From Planctomycetota bacterium (lineage in GTDB: Bacteria; Planctomycetota; Phycisphaerae; Phycisphaerales; UBA1924): DNA of 47,177 nt. Below are positions 15,726-25,820 of the stretch, piece by piece. The stretch spans positions 1 to 47,177 of the forward strand of contig JAFEBN010000004.1 in assembly GCA_018242645.1 (NCBI GenBank), written 5' to 3'. A model generated the notes under the pieces. It saw only the letters and a program-made list of their open reading frames with translations, did no database searches and was not told where the DNA came from. The position numbers and the translations under genes are program-made. Each line of letters begins with the position of its first letter. The stretch's first letter is position 1.

Positions 15726-18700
15726 CCGACCACTCTCGCCTCATCGAGCACGCATTCCCGCTGAAGCAGGCGTCTCTGGACTCCGTTCACGAGAAGAACG
15801 TGCGTCATGGACACATCTCGACCCTTCACATCTGGCCTGCAAGGCGTCCGTTGGCCGCAAGTCGGGCGGCACTCATCGCCACGCTTCTGCCAGACCCCGG
15901 CACTCCTGAAGCGCGGAAGGCCTTGTGTGACAAGATTGGCGGACGAGTCGTCAAGAGGATCGAGAAGAAGAAGATGCCCAACGGCTCCACAGTCGAGCGG
16001 GAGAAGCTTGAGACAGAAGGCGGAATCCTGCGATGGGGTCGCGAGACGGAGAATGCTGACACACTCGACTGGGTTCGCCAAGAGATCCGCAAGGCGTATG
16101 GCGGTCGAGCCCCAAAGGTGCTTGACCCGTTCTCTGGTGGCGGTGCGATTCCGCTAGAGGCCATGCGTCTCGGTTGCGACGTAACGGCCGTCGACATCAA
16201 CCCAGTGGCGTGGTTCATCCTGAAGTGCACGCTGGAATACCCGCAAAAGCTCGCCGGACAAGCCCGCCCGCTCCCCGCCTTCATCCTACGGGATGAGGAC
16301 TTCATGGCCGAGTTTTTTGTCAAGGCCAAGGGCATGACGAAGGCTCAAGTGTCGAAGGCGATGGAGCGCATTGGACGAAAGATCGGGGATGGCGAGCAGA
16401 CCAATCTGGATTTCGGTGCTGCCGCGGGTGAGACCGATGCAGACCTTGGATGGCACGTGCGCGCATGGGGACGTTGGGTTCTCGATCACGCCAGGCGCGA
16501 CCTGTCCAAGCTCTATCCGACCTACGCGGACTTCGAACCGCTCAAAGCAACGGGCAAGCCCTACGAGCGACACCCGCTCCGACTGGTGCCCGTCAACGAG
16601 CGGGGCGTGGCGGACGTCTCAGTGTTCAATCGGGAGTTTTCAGCAGACTATCTGGCCGGAAAGGGCAACCCACGCTGGATTGCAAAGCCCACGGTGGCCT
16701 ATTTCTGGGCGAAGTCCGTCACCTGCAAGAACTGTCGTGCGACCGTACCCCTTCTCAAGACGCGATGGCTTTGCAAGAAGAGCAACAAGCGAGTCGTGCT
16801 CACAATGGCTCCAAACGCCGATCGCACGGGTGTGGTGTTTGGTATCGAGTCCGGCGTCGAGAGCAGGGGCGGAAACGCCGCCCAAAGACGTGAGCACGAT
16901 AAACGAGTTGGTGCCGGGACGATGAGCCGAGCAGGGGCCAAGTGCCCCTGTTGTCCCAGCATCATGACTATGGAAGACATCCGGGTGGAAGGAAAGGCTG
17001 GCCGGATTGGAAGTGTGATGACGGCTGTTGCTGTCGACACTCCGAGCGGGAAGGCGTATCGCCTCCCGACTCCAGAGGAGCTGGAGGTAGCTTCACCAAC
17101 TGAGGCCGCCGTTCAACGGACGTTTCAAGAGGGCCGCGTGCCGTTTGGTGTGCCAGAGGAACCAACGCCCGCAGGCGGAGGTTCGGGCGCAGGGCGTGCA
17201 TTCAGCGTCCAGGGGTATGGACTGATGAAATGGCGTGACTTGTTCACGTCACGCCAGCTCATTGCTCTGGGCACGTTTGTTGCCCACGCGCGCAAGACCC
17301 GTTCGGAGATGGCCTCGCTCTCGTATCCGCAAGAGTGGTCTGAAGCGGTCGCCGCGTACTTGGCGTGCGGCTTTGACCGCATGTTGGATTTCAACTCCTC
17401 GATGCTGGCATGGATCATCAGCGTGGAGGCGATTCGCAACACGTTCGGCCGATGGGCACTCCCCATGAGCTGGGACTTTTGTGAAGCCGCTCCGATCAAT
17501 GCAGTTCGCGGCGGATGGGACATGTGCCTCGGCGCCGTCATGGAAAGCAATCCTGTCTTGACGCGTGCTGCTCTCGCTGCACAGACACAGCCACACGTCC
17601 TCCGCCAAAGTGCGATGCAGGCGATGGTGCCAAACACATTTGATGCAATCGTGACCGATCCGCCATACTACGATGCCATCCCTTACTCAGACTTGATGGA
17701 CTACTTCTATGTGTGGATGCGACGGATGCTCGGCGGCATGTCGCGACCAACTGACGAAGTGTTCGCTGAGGCCGTGTCACCAAAATGGGACAGCACCAAG
17801 GACGATGGGGAGTTGATCGACGACTCCAGCCGACATGGAAACGACGCTGCAAAAAGTAAGCAGGCGTACGAAGACGGGATGGCTCGGGTGTTCTCACAGT
17901 GCGCCGCTTCACTGAACGCGAGCGGTCGGCTCGTCGTAGTGTTCGCAAACAAGCAGCCTGATGCATGGGAGACTTTGGTGTCCTCCATCATTCGAGCGGG
18001 CTTCACCGTCGATGGCTCCTGGCCAATTCAGACGGAGCAAGCAGCTCGCATGCGTGCGCAGAGTTCGGCGGCACTCGCATCGTCTGTATGGCTCGTGTGC
18101 AAGAAGAGACCGGTCGCTGCTGCGATTGGATGGGACAATCGTGTCCTGGAGGAAATGCGGGCGAACATCAGCAACCGACTCCACGAGTACTGGGATGCAG
18201 GAATCAAGGGGCCAGACTTTATCTGGGCTGCTACTGGCCCAGCACTCGAAGCATTCAGCAAGCACCCCGTCGTCAAGAAGGCGAACGGCCCAGGCACGAT
18301 GACCGTGGCTGAGTTCCTGTCTCACGTTCGCAGGCTTGTCGTGGATTATGTTGTTGGCCAAGTGCTTTCAGGCGAGAAAGGTGATTCGGCATCGAGTGGA
18401 AGTGGCACGGCCTCTGATCGACTTGACGAACCGACGGCCTATTACCTGTTGCATCGAAATGACTTTGGCCTCGGTGATGGACCAGTCGGCACCGTGATCC
18501 TCTATGCCGTTTCGTGCGGATTGTCCGATCGTGACCTCATTGACACATGGGACCTTGCGGCAAAGGTCGGTGGCGACGCTGTCTCGGACGACGATGCGGA
18601 GGATGACTCGGACGGTGACGCAGAGGAGTCGGATGATCATGCGGACACTGGAAGCGGGGGCAGCACCATTCGTCTCAAGCGGTGGAGCGAGCGCACCGGC

Positions 18701-19057
18701 AGGACCGGTGCCTCCATTGGCTACGAAGCGCCCGGCGGGCGTCCAGTTCCGCTGATCGATCGTGTCCATCGTCTCATGCAGCTCTATAAGGCAGGTGACA
18801 TCGGCAAGGTCGATGAGTTCCTTGATGAGCATGGTCTGCGTCGGAACGAACTGTTCAAGCGGGTCATCCAGTCGCTGATTGAGGTGTCGCGGAGAGAACG
18901 TGGCACATCCGCCGGCGGCCGTGATGACCACGGGGACGAAACCACGCTTCTTGAAGCGCTGAGTAATCACATTGGCGCAAAGGGCGCAAAGAAGCAGACC
19001 GGACAACGCGAACTGGGCGACGGCTCCGAAAGTTGGACAGCTGTTTCAGCAGAATGA
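15722..19057 (+). CDS. DUF1156 adenine-specific DNA methyltransferase, copy 1
   Basis: The protein has 1,111 residues; ATG 15722 overlaps the helicase stop. The DUF1156 domain is N-terminal (RLIEHAFPLKQASLDSVHEK...IWPARRPLAASRA, residues 5-55). SAM motif I is LDPFSGGGAIPLEA (about 135-147) and the catalytic motif IV is TDPPYYDAIPYSD (about 643-655), a beta/N6-adenine-type order. Two Cys clusters between them (TCKNC about 333, KCPCC about 406) suggest zinc binding. The C-terminal third holds conserved WPIQTEQAARMR and a highly acidic linker (about 955-980). DUF1156 methylases are known neighbours of DUF499 in defence islands and probably mark host DNA. The region between about 480 and 640 differs strongly from copy 2 and may set target specificity. 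Confidence 0.9.
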   Translation: MTDHSRLIEHAFPLKQASLDSVHEKNVRHGHISTLHIWPARRPLAASRAALIATLLPDPGTPEARKALCDKIGGRVVKRIEKKKMPNGSTVEREKLETEGGILRWGRETENADTLDWVRQEIRKAYGGRAPKVLDPFSGGGAIPLEAMRLGCDVTAVDINPVAWFILKCTLEYPQKLAGQARPLPAFILRDEDFMAEFFVKAKGMTKAQVSKAMERIGRKIGDGEQTNLDFGAAAGETDADLGWHVRAWGRWVLDHARRDLSKLYPTYADFEPLKATGKPYERHPLRLVPVNERGVADVSVFNREFSADYLAGKGNPRWIAKPTVAYFWAKSVTCKNCRATVPLLKTRWLCKKSNKRVVLTMAPNADRTGVVFGIESGVESRGGNAAQRREHDKRVGAGTMSRAGAKCPCCPSIMTMEDIRVEGKAGRIGSVMTAVAVDTPSGKAYRLPTPEELEVASPTEAAVQRTFQEGRVPFGVPEEPTPAGGGSGAGRAFSVQGYGLMKWRDLFTSRQLIALGTFVAHARKTRSEMASLSYPQEWSEAVAAYLACGFDRMLDFNSSMLAWIISVEAIRNTFGRWALPMSWDFCEAAPINAVRGGWDMCLGAVMESNPVLTRAALAAQTQPHVLRQSAMQAMVPNTFDAIVTDPPYYDAIPYSDLMDYFYVWMRRMLGGMSRPTDEVFAEAVSPKWDSTKDDGELIDDSSRHGNDAAKSKQAYEDGMARVFSQCAASLNASGRLVVVFANKQPDAWETLVSSIIRAGFTVDGSWPIQTEQAARMRAQSSAALASSVWLVCKKRPVAAAIGWDNRVLEEMRANISNRLHEYWDAGIKGPDFIWAATGPALEAFSKHPVVKKANGPGTMTVAEFLSHVRRLVVDYVVGQVLSGEKGDSASSGSGTASDRLDEPTAYYLLHRNDFGLGDGPVGTVILYAVSCGLSDRDLIDTWDLAAKVGGDAVSDDDAEDDSDGDAEESDDHADTGSGGSTIRLKRWSERTGRTGASIGYEAPGGRPVPLIDRVHRLMQLYKAGDIGKVDEFLDEHGLRRNELFKRVIQSLIEVSRRERGTSAGGRDDHGDETTLLEALSNHIGAKGAKKQTGQRELGDGSESWTAVSAE

Positions 19058-19116
19058 CACACCTTCGAGTACAGCTGTACTACGTTGGAACACGGCCTAG
19101 CGATTGGACGACATGT

Positions 19117-22100
19117 ATGACAGACCACTCACGCCTCATCGAGCACGCATTCCCGCTAAAGCAGACATCGTTGGACTCTCTCCACGAGAAGAATGTGCGT
19201 CACGGGCACATCTCAACCATCCACATCTGGCCAGCGCGGCGTCCGCTTGCAGCAAGCCGCGCAGCGATCATCGCCACCCTCTTGCATGATCCTGGCACGC
19301 CAGAAGCTCGGCAGGAGCTCTGCGAGAAGATCGGTGGGCGAGTGATAAAGAGGATCGAAAAGAAGCAGATGCCGAATGGATCCACGGTCGAGCGAGAGAA
19401 ACTCGATACCGAGGGCGGCATTCTTCATTGGGGACGCGAAACGGAGAACGCACAGACACTCGAGTGGTTCCGGCAGGAGATTCGAAAGACCTATGGTGGG
19501 CGCGCGCCAAAGGTGCTTGACCCATTCTCGGGCGGCGGTGCAATTCCGCTGGAGGCGCTGCGTCTTGGTTGCGAGACCACTGCGGTTGACCTCAATCCGG
19601 TCGCCTGGTTCATTCTTAAGTGCACCCTCGAATACCCGCAGAAGCTGGCTGGTCATGTTCGTCCATTGCCATCCTTCATCCACAGCGACGAAGCGTTCAT
19701 GTCCGACTTCTTCACGAAGGCGAAGGGCATGACCAAAGGACAAGCTGCAAAGGCGATGGAGCGACTCGGAAGACGGGTAAGGGAGGGCGAACAGACGAAC
19801 CTGGATTTTCAAGCAGAACTAGGAGAACTCGACGCGAACTTTGCTTGGCACGTTCGCGCGTGGAGCAAATGGGTCCTCGAACGAGTCCGCCGAGACGTGG
19901 CACGCTACTACCCGACCTATGCCGACTTCGAGCCACTTAAGGTCAGCGCTAAGCCCTACGAGCGACAGCCTATGCGACTCGTTCCACTCGACACGAACGG
20001 AGTAGCTAACGGCGATCTCCTCAACAAGGAGTTCTCCAAGGACTACCTGGAGGTTAAGGGCAATCCACGTTGGGTCACCAAGCGAACAGTTGCGTATTTG
20101 TGGGCGCGAACAGCGACCTGCAAGAACTGTCGTGCCGTCATGCCGCTCCTAAAGACGCGATGGCTCGCCCGAACCAACTCGCAGCGGGTGATCTTTGACG
20201 TTGCCCCTAGCCAAGACCGCAAACGCGTTGTGTTCTCGATCCGCGAGGATGTGCCTCATTCGGGAGGGAACAATGCGCAACGGCGGGAGCACGACAAGCA
20301 GTTGGGGCGAGGTACGATGTCGAGGTCTGGTGCCAAGTGCCCGTGCTGCAGCACCATCATGACGATGGAAGACCTGCAACACGAAGGGAAATCCGGCCGG
20401 CTTGGTAGCCAGATGACGGCCGTTGCCACCGACGGTCCAAAGGGAAAGGAGTTTCGTCAGCCGACTCCGCTCGAGCTCTCGACCGCTGTGCCATCAGCTT
20501 CTGACATTGAGGAGGCATTTGCCGATGTACCGTTCGGGAAGCCAGACGAATGTCTGGTTGAAGACGCCAAGAAGAACACTTGGTGCGTGCAGTATGGCAT
20601 AGACCAATTTTCAAAGCTCTACACTCCACGTCAACTCGTCGGTCTAGGTCGCCTTGTTTCGGCCATTCGAGCAATTCGCACAGCTGGCGAAAAGGACGGG
20701 TACTCTCCGGAGTGGCTACACGCGATCACCTGCTACCTTGCCGCCACGATGTCACGGCTTGCGGATTTCTTCAACTGCGGCGCGCAGTGGAAGCTTGACC
20801 GCGCGACGATCAATCACCTGTTCGTGCGATATGCCCTGCCGCTGAGTTGGGACTACGCGGAGGGGAACATTCTCGGTGACCTTCCGGGAAGCTTCGACAT
20901 CTGTGCTCGGAAAGTGGCCGTGGCGCTCGACACGATCGCCCGATGGGATGTCGGACGCGATCGGATTACGGTGGTTCAAGGCTCCTCAAAGTCGATGGAG
21001 TTCGGTGGTGGCTTCGATGCCGTCATTACTGATCCTCCGTACTACAACGCCATTGGCTATGCCGTGCTCATGGACTATTTCTACGTGTGGTTGAGGAGGA
21101 TCACGTACGGCCTCGATGCTGAATTCGACCGTGCTTTTCGTGAGCCTCTGTCGCCCAAGTGGAGTCAGGAAGCCGATGACGGCGAATTGATCGACGACGC
21201 CTCCCGTCATGGTGGCGATCAAGAGAAGTCCAAGGCAGCGTATGAACGGGGCATGGAGGCGGTGTTTAGGCGCTGTGGAGAGGCCCTAAACCCCGATGGC
21301 AGGCTCGTCATTGTGTTCGCTCACAAGGACCCTATTGCTTGGGAAGCGCTGGTTGCCGCGATTATTCGAGCTGGGTATGTCGTAGATGGCAGCTGGCCGA
21401 TTCAGACAGAACAGGCGACCCGGATGAGGGCTCTGTCTTCGGCCGCGCTGTCGTCCTCCGTGTGGCTGGTTTGCAGAAAGAGACCAGCATCGGCGGGTGT
21501 GGGCTGGGACAACCGTGTGCTCGAAGAGATGAAGCGAAACATTGGCATCCGCCTACGCGAGTACTGGGATGCAGGGATCAAGGGGCCTGACTTTATCTGG
21601 GCTGCGACAGGCCCGGCTCTTGAAGCTTTCAGCAAGTATCCGGTGGTAAGGCGTGCGAACGGACCAGGCACAATGACCGTGACGGAGTTCCTTTCGGAGG
21701 TGCGTCGACTCGTAGTGGATTATGTCGTAGGTCAAGTGCTCTCTGGAACTGATGGCGATTCCGGCAGTGGTGCTGCTGCTGACCGACTCGATGAACCGAC
21801 GGCGTACTACCTGCTCCACCGAAACGACTTCGGCCTTGGCGATGCCCCTGTTGGGACGGTGATTCTGTACGCGGTGTCGTGCGGCTTGTCGGATCGAGAC
21901 CTGTGTTCCACTTGGGAACTCGCAGTGAAGAGCGGCGACGACGCAGACGCAGACGCTGGAGATTACAGGGAAGAAGACGATGACGATGATGAACCATCTG
22001 AGCAGGACTCGGGTGGAAAGGGAAGCACACTTAGGCTCAAGCGGTGGAATGAGCGAACAGGACGGGACAGTGCGTCAATTGGGTACGACGCACCCGGGGG

Positions 22101-22428
22101 GCGTCCCGTTCCGTTGATTGACCGCGTTCATCGACTGATGCAGCTGTATAAGGCCGGTGACATCGGCAAGGTAGATACGTTTCTCGACGAACATGGACTG
22201 CGCCGGCACGAGCTCTTTAAGCGGGTCATTCAGTCCCTTATCGAGGTGTCGCGTCGAGAACGGGGCACGGCTGCAAGCGGGCGTGGTGATCACGGGGATG
22301 AGACCATTCTACTTGAAGCGCTCAGTAACCACATCAGTGCAAAGGGCGCGAAGCGGCAGACGGGACAGCGGGAACTTGGCGACGAATCTGGCACTTGGTC
22401 GGCCGCGACATCGGCCGAGGTGGAGTAA
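19117..22428 (+). CDS. DUF1156 adenine-specific DNA methyltransferase, copy 2
   Basis: The protein has 1,103 residues from ATG 19117, 59 bases after copy 1. The start is fixed by alignment to copy 1 (both open MTDHSRLIEHAFPLKQ), although no ribosome site is obvious. It has the same layout: DUF1156 domain, LDPFSGGGAIPLEAL (about 134), TCKNC and KCPCC clusters, TDPPYYNAIGYAV (about 638), and an acidic linker followed by the conserved C-terminal block IDRVHRLMQLYKAGDIGKVD. All catalytic motifs look intact, so this is not a decayed duplicate. By eye it uses more A/T-ending codons than its neighbours, and many synonymous differences separate it from copy 1. That points to an old duplication or separate acquisition rather than a recent copy. 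Confidence 0.9.
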   Translation: MTDHSRLIEHAFPLKQTSLDSLHEKNVRHGHISTIHIWPARRPLAASRAAIIATLLHDPGTPEARQELCEKIGGRVIKRIEKKQMPNGSTVEREKLDTEGGILHWGRETENAQTLEWFRQEIRKTYGGRAPKVLDPFSGGGAIPLEALRLGCETTAVDLNPVAWFILKCTLEYPQKLAGHVRPLPSFIHSDEAFMSDFFTKAKGMTKGQAAKAMERLGRRVREGEQTNLDFQAELGELDANFAWHVRAWSKWVLERVRRDVARYYPTYADFEPLKVSAKPYERQPMRLVPLDTNGVANGDLLNKEFSKDYLEVKGNPRWVTKRTVAYLWARTATCKNCRAVMPLLKTRWLARTNSQRVIFDVAPSQDRKRVVFSIREDVPHSGGNNAQRREHDKQLGRGTMSRSGAKCPCCSTIMTMEDLQHEGKSGRLGSQMTAVATDGPKGKEFRQPTPLELSTAVPSASDIEEAFADVPFGKPDECLVEDAKKNTWCVQYGIDQFSKLYTPRQLVGLGRLVSAIRAIRTAGEKDGYSPEWLHAITCYLAATMSRLADFFNCGAQWKLDRATINHLFVRYALPLSWDYAEGNILGDLPGSFDICARKVAVALDTIARWDVGRDRITVVQGSSKSMEFGGGFDAVITDPPYYNAIGYAVLMDYFYVWLRRITYGLDAEFDRAFREPLSPKWSQEADDGELIDDASRHGGDQEKSKAAYERGMEAVFRRCGEALNPDGRLVIVFAHKDPIAWEALVAAIIRAGYVVDGSWPIQTEQATRMRALSSAALSSSVWLVCRKRPASAGVGWDNRVLEEMKRNIGIRLREYWDAGIKGPDFIWAATGPALEAFSKYPVVRRANGPGTMTVTEFLSEVRRLVVDYVVGQVLSGTDGDSGSGAAADRLDEPTAYYLLHRNDFGLGDAPVGTVILYAVSCGLSDRDLCSTWELAVKSGDDADADAGDYREEDDDDDEPSEQDSGGKGSTLRLKRWNERTGRDSASIGYDAPGGRPVPLIDRVHRLMQLYKAGDIGKVDTFLDEHGLRRHELFKRVIQSLIEVSRRERGTAASGRGDHGDETILLEALSNHISAKGAKRQTGQRELGDESGTWSAATSAEVE

Positions 22429-22433
22429 AACAT

Positions 22434-25400
22434 ATGGCAAAGCTACCTTGGAAACCCTGGCACGAAGTGGTCAAGCTGCGGGACGATCTGAAGTCCGGCG
22501 AGCTTCCCCTGCACATGTTCGCTGCGGATCTCTACGAGGTCCTCATGCAGAATGGCAAGCGGCCGATCTACGAGAAGCCGGAGAACTTCTTCGCGCTCAC
22601 GTTCCCCACGCACAATCTGCGCGCGCTGGTGAGGGATGTGGTGCTCCGCTTGGCCGGGAAGAACGACAAGGCCGTGCGGCAGTTGGAGCTCACCTATGGC
22701 GGTGGCAAGACGCACACCCTGATCACGCTGCGACACCTGGCTCACGATCCGGCCGCCCTCCCGGACCTGCCCGCAGTGGCCGAGTTTGAACAGGCGATCG
22801 GCATGAAGCCCCCGAAGGCCCGCGTGGCGGGCTTGTGCTTCGACAAGCTCGATGTCGAGACGGGCATGGACGTCCGTTCGCCGGACGGCAATGTTCGACG
22901 GCTCAAGCAGCCGTGGAGCGTGCTGGCGTACCAGATCGCTGGCGACGATGGACTCAAGCTGCTTCACGCTGACAAGAAGGCCGAGGAACGCGAGTCTGCA
23001 CCGGCGGAGAATGTGTTGACGGAGCTCTTGGAGTTGCCCGTCAAGCAGGGGATGGGCGTGCTAATCCTCATCGACGAGGTGTTGATGTATGTGCGCGAGA
23101 AGGTCGCACTGACGCCCGAGTATCGGGCGAGGATGGTGAACTTCTTCCAGTATCTGACGCAGGCAGCGACGAAGGTCGATCGATGCTGCATCGTGGCGTC
23201 ACTGCTGGCCAGCGACCCGAAGAAGAACGATGCCTTCGGCAATGAGCTCAAGAGCGAGCTTTACGATATCTTCCAACGCCAGCGTGAGGAGGCCGTTGAA
23301 CCCGTCGTCAAGGAGGATGTGGCCGAGGTGCTCCGGCGTCGTTTCTTCACGACTGAGTCGATCAAGACGCCGGGCGACTTCAAGCAGCATGTAATCGCTG
23401 CGATCAAGGGCATCGCAGACCTTGATGAACAAACAGCCAAGCAGGGAGTGGCGACGGAGGAGCGATACCTCAAGAGCTTCCCGTTCCACCCTGAACTGAC
23501 TGAGGTGTTTTACAGCAAGTGGACCCAGCTGGACGGCTTCCAGCGCACACGCGGTGTGCTGAGGACGTTCGCGCTGGCGCTCCGCGAGGCGGAGAAGTGG
23601 GACACCAGCCCGCTCGTTGGACCTGCCGCTTTCCTGGGTGCGCCGGGAAAGGCGGGTCTGTCGGAAGCGGTTGGGGAACTGGTCACGGTGGCCGACACCG
23701 GCGGCGGCGACGGCGGCCGACGCCAGGCGTGGACGGGCATCCTCGTCGGCGAACTGACGCAGGCCCAGAGCATCCAGGTGGAATCGGTCGGTCTCAAGTT
23801 CCGCGAGATCGAGGAGGCGGTCATCGCCACGTTCCTCCACTCGCAGCCGATCGGCCAGTCGGCGAAAACGCGGGAGCTGATGCTCCTCCTCGGGCCGACG
23901 CGGCCGTTCAAAATCGACCTTGAGAAGGGCTTGATGCGTTGGGCGCAGACAAGCCATTGGCTTGATGACCGCCTCGCGCCGGGTGGGAACGACTTGCCGG
24001 CGCAATGGCGTTTGGGCAACCGTCCGAACCTGAACCAGATGCACTCGAAGGCGGCTTCGGACATCTCGGACGATGTCGCTCGGGCGCGGTTGATCGACGA
24101 GATCGGCAAGACGAAGGCCCTCACCGCTGGTGCATCGGCCGCGGGAGTTCGGGTCCACACGCTCCCGGCGAAGCCGAAGGAGATCGATGACGACGGCATC
24201 TTCCGCTACGCCGTCCTGGGGCCAAGTGCGTCGTCTGAATCCGGCAAGCCAAGTCCTGAGGCGAAGCGATTCCTCGATGAGACGACCGGGCCAGAGAAGC
24301 CTCGCGTGTTTCGCAACTCGGCGTTGCTGCTGTGCCCTTCCAAGGACGGCCTTGAAGTGGCGATGGCGCGCGTGCGTGAACTCATGGCATGGGATGTGGT
24401 GCAGAAGGATCTCAAGGAACAGGAGAAGGAGGGCAACATCGACGCCTCGCGGATGGCGACGTTGTCGATGAACATCGACAAGGCCAAGGGCCGCGTTCCT
24501 GAGGCGGTGAAGCAGGCGTACTGCATCGTCGTCACCGTCAACGAGAAGGACGATGTGCATGCGTTCAAAATCACGGTTACGGACGACCCGATCTTCCAGA
24601 CCATCAAGGAGGATCAGCGCTCACGGATTCAGGACACGGCAGTCACCGCCGAAGCCCTGTTGCCCGATGGCCCGTACAGCCTTTGGAAAGAGGGCGAGAC
24701 CAGTCGGCGCGTGAAGGACCTGGCGGGGGCGTTCGCGCAGATGCCGCATCTCCCGAAGATGCTCAAGGCGCAGGCGATCAGCGACACACTTGTGGAAGGG
24801 TGTGTTCAAGGCGCGTTTGTGCTCCGGCTCATGCGGCCGGATCGCACGTTCCGCACTTGGTGGCGGTCGCGGCCTGACGAGGCGGCCCTTGGAGATCCAG
24901 CGTTGGAATTGGTTCTGCCAAAGGCTGCGGAGCTCACGGACATTGAGCCCGAACTCCTGCGGCAAGGCGCGCTGCCGAGCCTGTGGACGGGCGAGCAGAT
25001 CTCCGTCGCAGACGTTGCTTCATACTTCAGCGGCACCAAGATTGTGCAGGTTCCTCGAGACGGCTACGACGAGCCCGTGCAGATCCCCAAGGCGACGAGG
25101 GCGGCCATCGAGAAGGCCGTTTCGGAAGCGGTCGAAGCGAGCATCGTCTGGCTGACGTCGGGGCCGGCCAGTCTCCTAGGCGAGCCGATTCCGGCAGGGA
25201 TCCTGACCGATGCCGCTTGTCTGCTTCCGCCCCCTGCTGCGATCACGGCCGCGGAAATCCTACCGGAGAACCTCCCCACGGCTTGGCAGGCAGGTGAGGC
25301 CGCACCGCTGTCCATCGCGACCTCGCTTTCACAGAAGGCTGGACGCACGCTGCCGTGGAAAACTGTTCGTGACGTGATTGGCGGAGCAATCGCCGCTCGC

Positions 25401-25748
25401 TTCGTATCGGTAGGCTCGGGAGTCTGGCCCTGCGATCTTGCGGGTGCAGGTGCGGTTCGGCTCAAGGTTGTCGCTGGATCCGCTGGTGGCGGCGGGGGTG
25501 GCGGCGCTGGTGGCGATGGCCGCAAGCCCAACGTCCTGGCCGCGTCGGCAGACTTCGAGCCGGCGGAGATTCAGGATCTCAGCGACCACATGGCTCGGCT
25601 GCTGGAGATCCGCGCGAAGGCCAACGTACCAATCAAGTTCCACGTGCGGGTGGAGCTTGGCGATGGCACAAAGCCCCTGGACAAGAAGGTGTTGGCCGAG
25701 TTCAACCAAGAACTCGGCTCGCTCAAGGATGGGTTCTCCCTTCAGTGA
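22434..25748 (+). CDS. DUF499 family AAA+-like ATPase
   Basis: The protein has 1,104 residues from ATG 22434, with GAGGTGGAG upstream and only 5 bases after the previous stop. Residues about 10-60 carry the DUF499 opening (PWHEVVKLRDDLKSGELPLH). Walker A is TYGGGKTHTL (about 87-96) and Walker B is LILIDEVLMYVREK (about 210-223). The middle and C-terminal parts include a Gly-rich hinge (about 1010-1025, nearly all Gly/Ala). Large P-loop ATPases with a GGGKTH motif also occur in BREX (PglY/BrxC). By that analogy it may couple ATP hydrolysis to recognising or handling phage DNA together with the methyltransferases. The exact role in this family is not established, to my knowledge. Confidence 0.85.
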   Translation: MAKLPWKPWHEVVKLRDDLKSGELPLHMFAADLYEVLMQNGKRPIYEKPENFFALTFPTHNLRALVRDVVLRLAGKNDKAVRQLELTYGGGKTHTLITLRHLAHDPAALPDLPAVAEFEQAIGMKPPKARVAGLCFDKLDVETGMDVRSPDGNVRRLKQPWSVLAYQIAGDDGLKLLHADKKAEERESAPAENVLTELLELPVKQGMGVLILIDEVLMYVREKVALTPEYRARMVNFFQYLTQAATKVDRCCIVASLLASDPKKNDAFGNELKSELYDIFQRQREEAVEPVVKEDVAEVLRRRFFTTESIKTPGDFKQHVIAAIKGIADLDEQTAKQGVATEERYLKSFPFHPELTEVFYSKWTQLDGFQRTRGVLRTFALALREAEKWDTSPLVGPAAFLGAPGKAGLSEAVGELVTVADTGGGDGGRRQAWTGILVGELTQAQSIQVESVGLKFREIEEAVIATFLHSQPIGQSAKTRELMLLLGPTRPFKIDLEKGLMRWAQTSHWLDDRLAPGGNDLPAQWRLGNRPNLNQMHSKAASDISDDVARARLIDEIGKTKALTAGASAAGVRVHTLPAKPKEIDDDGIFRYAVLGPSASSESGKPSPEAKRFLDETTGPEKPRVFRNSALLLCPSKDGLEVAMARVRELMAWDVVQKDLKEQEKEGNIDASRMATLSMNIDKAKGRVPEAVKQAYCIVVTVNEKDDVHAFKITVTDDPIFQTIKEDQRSRIQDTAVTAEALLPDGPYSLWKEGETSRRVKDLAGAFAQMPHLPKMLKAQAISDTLVEGCVQGAFVLRLMRPDRTFRTWWRSRPDEAALGDPALELVLPKAAELTDIEPELLRQGALPSLWTGEQISVADVASYFSGTKIVQVPRDGYDEPVQIPKATRAAIEKAVSEAVEASIVWLTSGPASLLGEPIPAGILTDAACLLPPPAAITAAEILPENLPTAWQAGEAAPLSIATSLSQKAGRTLPWKTVRDVIGGAIAARFVSVGSGVWPCDLAGAGAVRLKVVAGSAGGGGGGGAGGDGRKPNVLAASADFEPAEIQDLSDHMARLLEIRAKANVPIKFHVRVELGDGTKPLDKKVLAEFNQELGSLKDGFSLQ

Positions 25749-25820
25749 AGCGGGTCGTGGCGTATGCCTTCTGTCGGGAGCGATTGTTGATGTGTCTCCT
25801 CACTGTGCTGGTTCGTCCCT

